64,000 nt of DNA from Rhodobacter sp. GTDB taxonomy: Bacteria > Pseudomonadota > Alphaproteobacteria > Rhodobacterales > Rhodobacteraceae. This document shows positions 7,728 to 16,016 of this stretch, piece after piece. Where the stretch lies: the NCBI GenBank assembly GCA_020637595.1, contig JACKKE010000010.1, positions 137,216 to 201,215 of the forward strand. Direction: 5' to 3'. The notes beneath the pieces are model-generated. The model saw only the letters and a program-made list of their open reading frames with translations, did not search any database and had not been told where the DNA came from. The translations under genes were made by a program, and so were the position numbers. Numbering within the stretch: the stretch's first letter is position 1; each line of letters opens with the position of its first letter.

Positions 7728-8396
7728 ATGCGCGTTCTCTTGGTCGAAGACGCCCAGGATCTCGCGGATGCCACGCAGGCCCGGTTCCGGCAAAGCGGCA
7801 TCGCCTGCGACCTTGCCGCGACGGTCGCGGACGCGCGCGACTACCTGTCGGTGCAACGCTATGATGCGGTGATCCTCGACATCAACCTGCCCGACGGGAC
7901 GGGCACCGAGCTGCTGCGCGACATGCGCACTCAGGGGCACAGCGCGCCGGTGATGATGCTGACCGCGCAGTTTTCCGTCGATGACAAGCTGTCGGCGTTC
8001 AGCCTCGGCGCCGACGACTATCTGGTCAAACCCTTCGACCACCGCGAGCTGGAGGCCCGCCTGCACGTCCTGCGCCGGCGCGAGGCCCCGGACCGTTCGG
8101 GCGAGATCACGCTGGGCGCGCTGGCCTTCAATCCGACCGCCGGCACCGCCTCGGTCGGCGGGCAGCGGCTGGACCTGACGCGGCGCGAATTCTCGCTTCT
8201 GGGCACGCTGCTGCGCGGGCGCGAACAGGTGTTTTCCAAGGAACGCCTGATCGAGGATCTCTACGCCTTCGACGACGCCGATGTCGGCGTCAACGCGATC
8301 GAACTCTACGTTGCGCGACTGCGCAAGAAGCTGGCGGGCAGCGGCGTGGCGATCCGCACCCTGCGCGGCCTCGGCTATCGGCTGGACCATGAGTGA
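7728..8396 (+). CDS. tctD: OmpR-family response regulator TctD
   Basis: This is a 222-residue response regulator. The receiver domain (residues 1-115) has the acidic pair near residue 8, phosphoacceptor Asp51 (in ILDINLPDGTG) and the conserved Lys101 (LVKPFD). The C-terminal winged-helix DNA-binding domain spans about 125-220. The start at 7728 follows a strong GGGGGAGGAA site; longer open frames upstream run into tctC. The stop overlaps the kinase gene. Divergent from tctCBA, which it most likely induces when the substrate is present, as known for TctD/TctE of Salmonella. Confidence 0.92.
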   Translation: MRVLLVEDAQDLADATQARFRQSGIACDLAATVADARDYLSVQRYDAVILDINLPDGTGTELLRDMRTQGHSAPVMMLTAQFSVDDKLSAFSLGADDYLVKPFDHRELEARLHVLRRREAPDRSGEITLGALAFNPTAGTASVGGQRLDLTRREFSLLGTLLRGREQVFSKERLIEDLYAFDDADVGVNAIELYVARLRKKLAGSGVAIRTLRGLGYRLDHE

Positions 8397-9771
8397 GGCC
8401 CCCCCGGGACGCGCCGCCTCGCTGTCGCTGACGGCGCGCCTGGCGCTGGGGATCACGGCGCTGTTGCTGGTTGGCGGCGTCACCCTGGCCATCGCTGCCT
8501 TTGCCTATGGCCGCACCGCCGCGCGCGAGGCCTTCGACCGGCTGCTGGTCGGCGCAGCGAATGACATCGCCTCGACCGTCTCGGTGGAGAACGGCCGGAT
8601 CGTCGTCGACCTGCCGGTTTCGGCGTTTCAGCTTCTGGCCCTCGCCGCCGACGACCGCATCGCCTATCAGGTCCGCGACATCGACGGCAGTGTGCTGACC
8701 GGCCACACCGACCTGCCACAACCGCCCCGTGACGCGCAGTTCTATGACGCGGACTTTCGCGGCGAGCCCGCGCGATACCTGCGTGTGACCCGCCGCTTTG
8801 CCGAGCGGGCCGTTTCGGGCGGGGTGGATGTGATCGTCGGCCAGACCCTGCGCGCACGAACCGAGCTGGCCTATGACATCACCCGCAAGGCCCTGTATGG
8901 GCTGGCGATCGGTGGCATCGCCATGCTGGCGCTGGCGGTGGTCGTCGTGCGCTCGGCCCTGCGACCACTCGACCGGCTGGCGCGGCAACTGGCCGGGCGC
9001 GATCCGCAAGACCTGACGCCCCTGCAGACCGCCGCCCCGCGCGAGGTCGAACCGCTGGTGCGCTCGGTCAACAGTTTCATGGGGCGGCTGGATCGCCAGT
9101 TCGAAACCATGCGCAACCTGATTTCCGACACCGCGCACCAGCTGCGCACCCCGGTTGCGGCGCTGCGGGCGCAGACGGACCTGGCGCTGTCCGAAACCGA
9201 CCCCGCGCGGCGCGACCGCATCCTGGACCGCATCCACAAACGCAGCCTCAGCCTGGGGCGGCTCCTCGACCAGATGCTGTCGCATGCGCTGGTGGTGCAC
9301 CGCAGCGGGTCGGCCCGGCGCGAGCCGGTGGACCTGCGCGACATTGCGCTGGATATCGTCGAATCCGGCGACCATGCGGCGGTTGCGGCGGGCCGGCGCG
9401 TCAACCTGGATATCGGCACCGACCCGGTGACCGTGCTGGCCGATCCGCTGTCCCTGCGCGAAGCCGCCAGCAATCTGCTGTCCAACGCCTTTGCCCACGG
9501 CACACCCCCGGTCACCATCGGCGCCAGCATCGAGGGCGGCGCGTATCTGCTGTGGATCCGCGATGCCGGCGACGGCCCGCCTGCCGCCCTGCGCGCGGCG
9601 ATCGGCCAGCGTTTCCTGCGCAGCGCCGCGGCCTCGGGGCAGACTTCGGGGCTGGGGCTGTCGATCAGCAAATCCGTGGCCGAAGCCTATGGCGGGCAGC
9701 TGCGGCTGGAGAACCGGCCCGATGGATTCCGCGTCGCCCTGGTGCTGCCCCCCGAAGAGGGCCAGCCATGA
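8389..9771 (+). CDS. tctE: sensor histidine kinase TctE
   Basis: This 460-residue kinase has two membrane helices (about residues 20-42 and 165-187) flanking a roughly 120-residue periplasmic sensor domain. A HAMP-like linker follows, then a dimerisation domain with phosphoacceptor His250 (DTAHQLRTP), and a C-terminal ATPase domain with an N-box (NLLSNAFAHG) and a G-box (SGLGLSI). It starts inside the last codons of tctD and ends with an ATGA overlap with the next gene, so all three are translationally coupled. The periplasmic domain presumably reports on the TctC ligand, directly or through the binding protein encoded next. Confidence 0.9.
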   Translation: MSEAPPGRAASLSLTARLALGITALLLVGGVTLAIAAFAYGRTAAREAFDRLLVGAANDIASTVSVENGRIVVDLPVSAFQLLALAADDRIAYQVRDIDGSVLTGHTDLPQPPRDAQFYDADFRGEPARYLRVTRRFAERAVSGGVDVIVGQTLRARTELAYDITRKALYGLAIGGIAMLALAVVVVRSALRPLDRLARQLAGRDPQDLTPLQTAAPREVEPLVRSVNSFMGRLDRQFETMRNLISDTAHQLRTPVAALRAQTDLALSETDPARRDRILDRIHKRSLSLGRLLDQMLSHALVVHRSGSARREPVDLRDIALDIVESGDHAAVAAGRRVNLDIGTDPVTVLADPLSLREAASNLLSNAFAHGTPPVTIGASIEGGAYLLWIRDAGDGPPAALRAAIGQRFLRSAAASGQTSGLGLSISKSVAEAYGGQLRLENRPDGFRVALVLPPEEGQP

Positions 9772-10808
9772 TCCGCGCAATCCTGCTCACCCTGCTCCTC
9801 GCCCTGCCCGCCCAGGCGCAGGAGGCCCGCGCCCGCTTCGGCGCGCCCGGCGATACCGACCCGCTGATCCTGCGCACCACCACCGACATCGCGGTCTTTG
9901 GCCCGACCGTGCGCGCCTACCTGGACGCGCACCCTGACCTGGCGATTGTCTTCGAGCAATGGGGCTCGAACGACCTCTATGCCCTGTCGGCCGCGGAATG
10001 CGCGGCGGGCCGGCCTACGGCGGATGTGATCATTTCCTCGGCGGTGCACCAGATGATCATGCTGGTCAACGACCGCTGCGCCACCAGCTGGACCTCACCC
10101 GCCACCGAATCCCTGCCCGACGATCTGCGCTGGCGCGACGAGATCTGGGGAATCTCGCGCGAGCCGGCGGTGATCGTCTATAACCGCCGGCTGGTCCCGC
10201 CCGGGGACGTCCCGCAATCGCGCTTTGCCCTCCTCGACCTGCTGCGCCCCGAGGGGTCGCTTTATGCCGGGCTGGTGGCGACCTATGACATCGAGGCCTC
10301 GGGGCTGGGCTATCTCTTTGCCTTCATGGACAGCCAGGAAGCCACCACCTTTGGCGCGCTGATGGAGGCCTTTGCCCGCAGCGGCGCGGTGGCGACCTGC
10401 TGCTCGGCCGAGATCATCCGTGGCGTCGCGGACGGCACCTATCGCATCGCCTACAATGTCCTCGGCTCCTATGCGGCGATTCAGGCCACGGCCAATCCCG
10501 ACCTCGGCCTCGTCTATCCCAGCGACTATACGCTGGTCCTGTCACGCGCCGCGATCCTGCCGGGACGGGGCACCCCGCGCCCCGAGGCCGGGGCCTTCCT
10601 CGACTTCCTGCTGTCGCCCGAGGGGCAATCGACGATGGCGCAGATGAACCTGATCATGGGGTCGGGCGCGCTCAGCCTCGACGCCACCGAAGACGATGCA
10701 CCGGCCTCTGCCCGGCTCATCCCGCTGTCGCCCACGCTGCTGGTGCCGATGGACCGCGCCTATGAGGCGCGTTTCATCGCCCGCTGGCGTGCGGCCTTCG
10801 GCCATTGA
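9768..10808 (+). CDS. PgtC-like periplasmic binding protein linked to tctDE
   Basis: This is a 346-residue secreted protein with a signal peptide (residues 1-18, ending AQAQ) and a type 2 periplasmic-binding-protein fold resembling iron/spermidine-type ABC binding proteins (segments such as ILRTTTD, VIVYN and FLDFLLSPEGQ). No ABC permease or ATPase gene is next to it. Instead it is coupled by a 4-base ATGA overlap to the kinase gene. That arrangement matches Salmonella PgtC, a binding-protein-like regulator required by the PgtB kinase, so it is more likely a co-sensor feeding TctE than part of a transporter. Paired cysteines (TCCS, about residue 208) are unusual. Confidence 0.8.
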   Translation: MIRAILLTLLLALPAQAQEARARFGAPGDTDPLILRTTTDIAVFGPTVRAYLDAHPDLAIVFEQWGSNDLYALSAAECAAGRPTADVIISSAVHQMIMLVNDRCATSWTSPATESLPDDLRWRDEIWGISREPAVIVYNRRLVPPGDVPQSRFALLDLLRPEGSLYAGLVATYDIEASGLGYLFAFMDSQEATTFGALMEAFARSGAVATCCSAEIIRGVADGTYRIAYNVLGSYAAIQATANPDLGLVYPSDYTLVLSRAAILPGRGTPRPEAGAFLDFLLSPEGQSTMAQMNLIMGSGALSLDATEDDAPASARLIPLSPTLLVPMDRAYEARFIARWRAAFGH

Positions 10809-10881
10809 GCGCCGGCTGTCCCTTGCCCTTCGTCGCCGCCTGCGCCACGCTCTGACCCGCAACTGAGCAGGGGGGCGATCC

Positions 10882-12507
10882 ATGTCCGACGCCAAGACCT
10901 ATAGCTATCAGTCCATCGCGCAGTCGGTGCTGGACCACGACGTCGGCACGATGTTCGGGCTGATGGGCGATGCCAACCTCTTCATGGTGGACCATTACGT
11001 CCGCCAGGGCGGCGGCACCTTCGTCCCCGTCGCCTATGAGGGCAGCGCGGTGCTGATGGCGCTGGCCTGGAGCCATGTCTCGGGCCGGGTGGGGGTCGCC
11101 ACCGTCACCCACGGCCCGGCGCTGACCAACTGCGTCACCGCCCTGACCGAGGGCGCGCGCGGGCATATCCCGATGGTGCTGCTGGCGGGCGACACACCGG
11201 TGATGAACCCGCAGAACCTGCAGAACATCGACCAGCGCGAGGTGGTCAAAGTCACCGGCGCCGGCTTCGAGCAACTGCGGGCGCCGGCAACTGCCGCCCA
11301 TGACGTGGCGCATGCCTTCTACCGCGCCAAGGTGGAAAAGCGGCCCATCGTCCTGAACATGCCCGCCGATTTCATGTGGCAGGAGGTGGCGCACCGGCCG
11401 GTGACCTTCCCGGCCTTCTCCGCCCCGGCGGCGGTGACCGAGGGCGATGACCTGGACGCGGCGATCGGCATGATCGCCTCGGCCCGGCGGCCGATCATCC
11501 TGGCCGGGGGCGGGGCTGCGGGCGCGCGCGACCGGTTGATCCGTCTGGCCGACCGGCTGGAAGCGCCGCTGGCGACCACCCTCAAGGCCAAGGGGCTGTT
11601 CAACGGTCACCCCTATAACCTCGATATCGTCGGCACGCTGAGCACCCCCGCCACCTATGACGCCATCGCCAAATCCGACTGCGTGGTCGCCTTTGGCGCC
11701 AGCCTGCACCATTTCACCACCGACAAGGGAAAGCTGCTGAAAGGCAAGCGGGTGGTGCAGGTCAACGACAGCGTGACCGAGGTCAGCAAGAACTTCCACG
11801 CCGACGTGGCGCTGATCTCGGATGCCGGGCTGACCGCCGACACCATCGTGCACTGGCTCGACGAGGCCGAAATCCCGCCCTCGGGCTTTACTCGCGAACT
11901 GGACATGGCGGTGCTGACCCACCACCCGCCGGGGCGTAGCGGGGCAAAACCCGGCACGGTGAATTTCGTCCAGGCGCTGGAGCGGCTGGAGCAGGCGCTG
12001 CCCGCGAACCGCATCCTGACCACCGACGGCGGGCGCTTTATGACCGAGGTCTGGTGCCGGATCTCGGCCCCGGATCCCCACAGTTTCATCGTCACCGCGA
12101 ATTTCGGCTCGATCGGGCTGGGCCTGCAGGAAGCAATCGGCGCGGCGCTGGCTGATCCGGCGCGGCCGGTGGTTCTGTTCACCGGCGACGGCGGCTTTAT
12201 GATGGGCGGGGTGAACGAATTCAACACGGCCGTCCGGCTGGGGCTGGACCTGATCGTCGTGGTCGCCAACGACAGCGCCTATGGGGCCGAGCATATCCAG
12301 TTCCTGGACCGCAGCATGGACCCGGGCCTGTCGCAATTCGACTGGCCGTCCTTTGCAGCGGTAGCGACCGCGCTGGGCGGACAGGGCCTGTGCGTGGACA
12401 GCGAGGACAGCCTGAACGCGGCGCTGGCGGCCATCGCCACCCGCACCCGCCCCCTGCTGATCGAACTGAAGCTCGACCCCGAGGACGTGCCGCGCATGCG
12501 GATCTGA
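10882..12507 (+). CDS. thiamine-diphosphate-dependent enzyme, acetolactate-synthase-like
   Basis: This 541-residue ThDP enzyme has the three-domain layout of acetolactate synthase and decarboxylase relatives. Seen directly: the activating Glu53 (VAYEGSAV) and the ThDP/Mg motif starting GDGG at 435 and ending with Asn463. No regulatory small subunit is nearby, so it is unlikely to be biosynthetic acetolactate synthase. Relatives include benzoylformate, phenylpyruvate and oxalyl-CoA decarboxylases, sulfoacetaldehyde acetyltransferase and cyclohexanedione hydrolase; I cannot choose between them. It is convergent with a branched-chain-type ABC importer (7-base gap) and separate from the tct genes, so it may act in the catabolic block that follows. 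Start has a GGGGGGC site. Confidence 0.85.
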   Translation: MSDAKTYSYQSIAQSVLDHDVGTMFGLMGDANLFMVDHYVRQGGGTFVPVAYEGSAVLMALAWSHVSGRVGVATVTHGPALTNCVTALTEGARGHIPMVLLAGDTPVMNPQNLQNIDQREVVKVTGAGFEQLRAPATAAHDVAHAFYRAKVEKRPIVLNMPADFMWQEVAHRPVTFPAFSAPAAVTEGDDLDAAIGMIASARRPIILAGGGAAGARDRLIRLADRLEAPLATTLKAKGLFNGHPYNLDIVGTLSTPATYDAIAKSDCVVAFGASLHHFTTDKGKLLKGKRVVQVNDSVTEVSKNFHADVALISDAGLTADTIVHWLDEAEIPPSGFTRELDMAVLTHHPPGRSGAKPGTVNFVQALERLEQALPANRILTTDGGRFMTEVWCRISAPDPHSFIVTANFGSIGLGLQEAIGAALADPARPVVLFTGDGGFMMGGVNEFNTAVRLGLDLIVVVANDSAYGAEHIQFLDRSMDPGLSQFDWPSFAAVATALGGQGLCVDSEDSLNAALAAIATRTRPLLIELKLDPEDVPRMRI

Positions 12508-12513
12508 CGGGGC

Positions 12514-13491
12514 CTATCCGTCGCGTTTTCGATGCGTCGGCATCAGCGACCAGCGCAGGTGTTTTTCGACCAGCCCCCACAGGCCGCCGCCCGAGAAGGT
12601 GACGACCAGGATCGCGACGATACCCAGCACGATCAGGTAGGCGACGCCATAGTCCTTCAGCAACTCGCGCAAGACGAAGTAGACCACGGTGCCGACCACC
12701 GCCCCCTCCAGCCGACCGATGCCACCGATCACCACGATGAAGATCACCGCCACCGTCCAGTCCGGCAACGAGAACGCCGCCTGCGGCGAGACCCGCAGTT
12801 TCTGCAGGAAGATCACCGCGCCGATCACCCCGGTGAGCGCCGCAACCAGCACATAGGTCCAGAAGCGGATGCGCTTGATGTCGACGCCAACCGACATCGC
12901 CGCCATCGGGTTGTCGCGCAGCGCCATCAGCGCCAGCCCCGGTTTCGAGCGGATCAGCGCATAGGCCGCGGCCAGCGTGCCGATCCCCAACCCGCACAAC
13001 AGCCAGTAGATCACGAATTCACGCATCTCGCGGCTGTCGGCGATGCCACGCACCGCCGCCGCCGGCAGCGACATGCCCGCGCCCCCGCCCAGCGAGGGGA
13101 TCCCGGCAAAGACCAGTGCGACGCTCTCCGCCGCGACCCAGGTGCCGATGGCGAAATAGGCCCCCTCGAGCCGGAACAGCAGCAGCGCAAAGAACGCAGC
13201 CGCGATTCCGGTGACGACAAACGCCACCGGCAGCGTCAGCAGCGGCGACATGCCCAGCGTGACCACACCGATGAACAGCACATAGGCGCCCAGCCCGACA
13301 AAGGCCTGCTGGCCGACCGACATCAACCCGGCATAACCCGCCAGCAGGTTCCACAGCACGGCAAGCGCCAGATAGGACATGAACTCGCCATAGAGCCGGA
13401 GGTCCGCGCGGCCGGCCCAGGCCGGGGCCGAGGCAAAGACCACCGCAACGAGGATCAGGCCGAGGGTGACACGGAGGGCAGATTTCGACAT
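12514..13491 (-). CDS. livM: branched-chain-type ABC importer permease LivM
   Basis: This 325-residue permease is of the HAAT (LivM) family with about nine membrane helices. The conserved block LLAGYAGLMSVGQQAFVGLG (about residues 48-67) is diagnostic. It ends the minus-strand set livG-livF-livH-livM and starts 4 bases after livH. The matching binding protein is divergent at 16017. HAAT importers carry amino acids, urea, amides or aromatic acids; with the aromatic catabolic genes nearby, an aromatic or amide substrate is plausible but unproven. Confidence 0.92.
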   Translation of the reverse strand: MSKSALRVTLGLILVAVVFASAPAWAGRADLRLYGEFMSYLALAVLWNLLAGYAGLMSVGQQAFVGLGAYVLFIGVVTLGMSPLLTLPVAFVVTGIAAAFFALLLFRLEGAYFAIGTWVAAESVALVFAGIPSLGGGAGMSLPAAAVRGIADSREMREFVIYWLLCGLGIGTLAAAYALIRSKPGLALMALRDNPMAAMSVGVDIKRIRFWTYVLVAALTGVIGAVIFLQKLRVSPQAAFSLPDWTVAVIFIVVIGGIGRLEGAVVGTVVYFVLRELLKDYGVAYLIVLGIVAILVVTFSGGGLWGLVEKHLRWSLMPTHRKRDG

Positions 13492-13495
13492 GGGT

Positions 13496-14356
13496 TCAGT
13501 CCATCCTCGGGAAGAGGCCGCGCGGACGCACGGCGAGGATCACGAAAAAGACGATATGGCCGGCCAGGATCTGGAAGGCGGGCGAGATCTGCGCACCCAG
13601 GGCCTGCGCGACCCCCAGCACGACCCCACCGGCCAGCGTGCCCCACAGGCTGCCCAGCCCACCGATGATCACCGCCTCGAAGCCATAGATCAGCCGCGCC
13701 GGCCCCGAGAACGGATCGAAGTTCGAGCGCACCGCCAGGAACACCCCGGCAATGGCGATCACCGCAAAGCTGAGGGCCATTGCAAGCGCGTGCACATGGC
13801 GGGTGTTGATGCCCATTGCCCGGGCGGTCTCGGCGTCATCCGAAGTCGCGCGAAACGCCCGGCCGATGGCGGTGCGATAGAACACCTGCTCGAGCCCGAC
13901 GATCAGCACCACGGCCACGACAAAGGTCAGCAACGGCAGCCAGCCGATCGAGATCGGCCCCAGCGACAGGCTGGCGGTCTCGATGCTGCCGGCGGCCAGC
14001 CGCCGCGTGTCGGTGGAAAAGCCCATCAGCAGCGTGTTCTGGATCACCACCGCCAGACCAAAGGTCACCAGGATCGGCGGCAGCAGGTTCGGACCCAGCG
14101 TGCGGTTCAGCAACCCGCGCTGGATCGCGTAACCGGCCAGCGCCATCACCGGCACAACGATGATCAGCGCCAGGAACGGGTGCAGCCCGGTCATCTGGAT
14201 CGTGATCAGCGCCAGATACGCCCCCAGCACGATGAAATCGCCATGCGCGATGTTCACCAGCCGCATCACCCCGAAGATCAGGCTGAGCCCCGCGGCGAAC
14301 AGCGCATAGAGCCCGCCCAGCAGGATCCCCTGAACGATCGCGTCCACATAGGCCAT
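13496..14356 (-). CDS. livH: branched-chain-type ABC importer permease LivH
   Basis: This 286-residue LivH-family permease has about eight helices. Diagnostic stretches are GLYALFAAGLSLIFG (residues 16-30) and VNIAHGDF soon after. It pairs with LivM to form the transmembrane channel. Start ATG 14356 is 4 bases from the livF stop with a GGAGA site inside the end of livF. The four minus-strand genes are cotranscribed. Confidence 0.92.
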   Translation of the reverse strand: MAYVDAIVQGILLGGLYALFAAGLSLIFGVMRLVNIAHGDFIVLGAYLALITIQMTGLHPFLALIIVVPVMALAGYAIQRGLLNRTLGPNLLPPILVTFGLAVVIQNTLLMGFSTDTRRLAAGSIETASLSLGPISIGWLPLLTFVVAVVLIVGLEQVFYRTAIGRAFRATSDDAETARAMGINTRHVHALAMALSFAVIAIAGVFLAVRSNFDPFSGPARLIYGFEAVIIGGLGSLWGTLAGGVVLGVAQALGAQISPAFQILAGHIVFFVILAVRPRGLFPRMD

Positions 14357-14360
14357 GAGG

Positions 14361-15068
14361 TCATTCTCCGAAATAGGCGGTGGTGATCTGGGCCTTGGTG
14401 AAGGCGCCGGTCGGCCCTGACAGCACGACGCGCCCCTCGTTCAGGCAGACCAGGTGATCGGCCATGCGGCGGACCCGCTCGATATCCTGTTCCACGACGA
14501 TGGCCGAGATCCCACTGCCCAGGATCGAGGGCATCGCCGCATAGACGTCGTTCACCACGATCGGCGCGAGGCCAAGCGAGATTTCATCGAACAGGATGAC
14601 CTCGGGGTTGGCCATCAGTGCACGGCCGATGGCGACCATCTGCTGCTGGCCGCCCGACAGCGACTGCGACGGCATGCTGCGCTTTTCGGCCAGGATCGGG
14701 AACAGGGCATAGACCCGGTCCAGCGTCCAATCGCCCTTGCGCCCGCGCTCGGCGGCCATCTGCAGGTTTTCCTCGACACTAAGCGAGCGGAACAGCCGCC
14801 GCCCCTCGGGCACCACGGCGATGCCCCGTTTCAGCATCGCCTCGGTGCGCAGATGGCCGATGGGTTCGCCGCGAAAGGTGACCATCTCGCGCTGGCGCGG
14901 CAACTGGCCCAGGATCGCCTTGAACAGCGTGGATTTCCCCGCGCCATTCGCGCCAACGAGGCCCAGCAGCCCGCGCTCGGGCAGGGCCAGGTTCACGCCG
15001 AACAACGCCTGGAAATCGCCATAGCCGGCGCTGAGGTCGTGCACGGCAAGGATCGGATCGGCGCTCAT
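14361..15068 (-). CDS. livF: ABC importer ATP-binding protein LivF
   Basis: This 235-residue ATPase has Walker A GANGAGKST (about residues 38-46), the signature LSGGQQQM (about 138) and Walker B VILFDE. The LivF type is recognised by its short length and the EGRRLF stretch after the Q-loop. It energises the LivHM channel together with LivG, with which it overlaps by 4 bases (ATGA). Confidence 0.93.
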   Translation of the reverse strand: MSADPILAVHDLSAGYGDFQALFGVNLALPERGLLGLVGANGAGKSTLFKAILGQLPRQREMVTFRGEPIGHLRTEAMLKRGIAVVPEGRRLFRSLSVEENLQMAAERGRKGDWTLDRVYALFPILAEKRSMPSQSLSGGQQQMVAIGRALMANPEVILFDEISLGLAPIVVNDVYAAMPSILGSGISAIVVEQDIERVRRMADHLVCLNEGRVVLSGPTGAFTKAQITTAYFGE

Positions 15069-15826
15069 GCCTCGGCCTCCGTGGTCTCGGCATCATCGGG
15101 GCCCAGGTAGACACTGGTCACCTGCGGGTCGTCCAGAATCGTGTCGGGCTTGCCCTCGGCGATGACCTTGCCGAAATCCAGCACCAGGATGTCGTCGACC
15201 ACCGGCAACAGCGCGTGCAGGACGTGCTCGATCCAGACGATGGTGATGCCGGCCTCGCGGATCCGGCGAATCAGCGCGATCAGCTCGCCGCATTCGGCCT
15301 CGGTCATGCCGCCGGCGATCTCGTCGAGCAGCAGCACCCGCGGCCCGGTGGCCAGTGCGCGCGCCAGTTCCAGCCGCTTGCGGTCCAGCAGCGTCAGCGT
15401 GCCCGCGCCGGTATCGGCCTTGCGCGTCAGCCCTGCCAGATCCAGCGCCTCGCGGGCATGCGGCCGCGCGGCGTGCTCGCTGAGGCCCCGCCCATAAGCG
15501 GCCGCGATCAGCACGTTCTCATAGGCGCTGAGCCCGGCGAAGGGTTGCGGAACCTGAAAACTGCGGGCGATCCCCGCCAGGCACCGCCGGCGTGGATCGA
15601 GGCCCGATATGTCCTGACCGAACAGGCTGATCCGGCCGGAATCGGCACGGGTGGTGCCGGTGATCAGGTTGAACAGGGTGGTCTTGCCGGCCCCGTTCGG
15701 CCCGATGATCCCCAGCGCGCCGTGCTCGGGCACGGTAAAGCTGACGTCCCGCGTCACGGCCAGGGCGCCATAGGATTTGTTCAAGACCTCGGCGACGAGC
15801 GCCGCAGCCGGTGCCGCGTTCGACAT
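15065..15826 (-). CDS. livG: ABC importer ATP-binding protein LivG
   Basis: This 253-residue ATPase has Walker A GPNGAGKTT and Walker B VLLLDE. In place of the canonical LSGGQ signature it has a degenerate TLLDRKRLELARAL, normal for many LivG proteins. The C-terminal IEHVLHALLPV helix is typical. Start 15826 (MSNAAPAA) follows a GGAGGAAC site; a longer reading would begin in the promoter region. It is the first gene of the minus-strand importer operon, so its promoter lies in the divergent gap before 16017. Confidence 0.9.
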   Translation of the reverse strand: MSNAAPAAALVAEVLNKSYGALAVTRDVSFTVPEHGALGIIGPNGAGKTTLFNLITGTTRADSGRISLFGQDISGLDPRRRCLAGIARSFQVPQPFAGLSAYENVLIAAAYGRGLSEHAARPHAREALDLAGLTRKADTGAGTLTLLDRKRLELARALATGPRVLLLDEIAGGMTEAECGELIALIRRIREAGITIVWIEHVLHALLPVVDDILVLDFGKVIAEGKPDTILDDPQVTSVYLGPDDAETTEAEA

Positions 15827-15849
15827 GAAAGTTCCTCCCTGCCCGGACA

Positions 15850-15900
15850 TTACGGTATAATGCACACATGGCAAGATAAAATATTACTTGTTGCCTGATG
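15850..15900. promoter_or_regulatory. AT-rich divergent control region with inverted repeat
   Basis: In an otherwise GC-rich neighbourhood this stretch between livG and its binding-protein gene is AT-rich. It holds a TATAAT hexamer at 15856-15861 and an inverted repeat GGCAA-N16-TTGCC at 15870-15895 whose spacer is nearly pure A/T. It is the likely promoter/operator of one or both divergent transcripts. The regulator is not known; the GntR gene at 23631 is the nearest candidate. Confidence 0.4.
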
Positions 15901-16016
15901 ACTTAAATTGTGCAACGAATCCTCCACCGGCCGGGGAGGGCCGCAGTTCACGGCACCCGCGCAACGCGCCGGATGCCGGTTCCGGGACACCGGACCAATG
16001 ACAGGGAGGCACTGAC

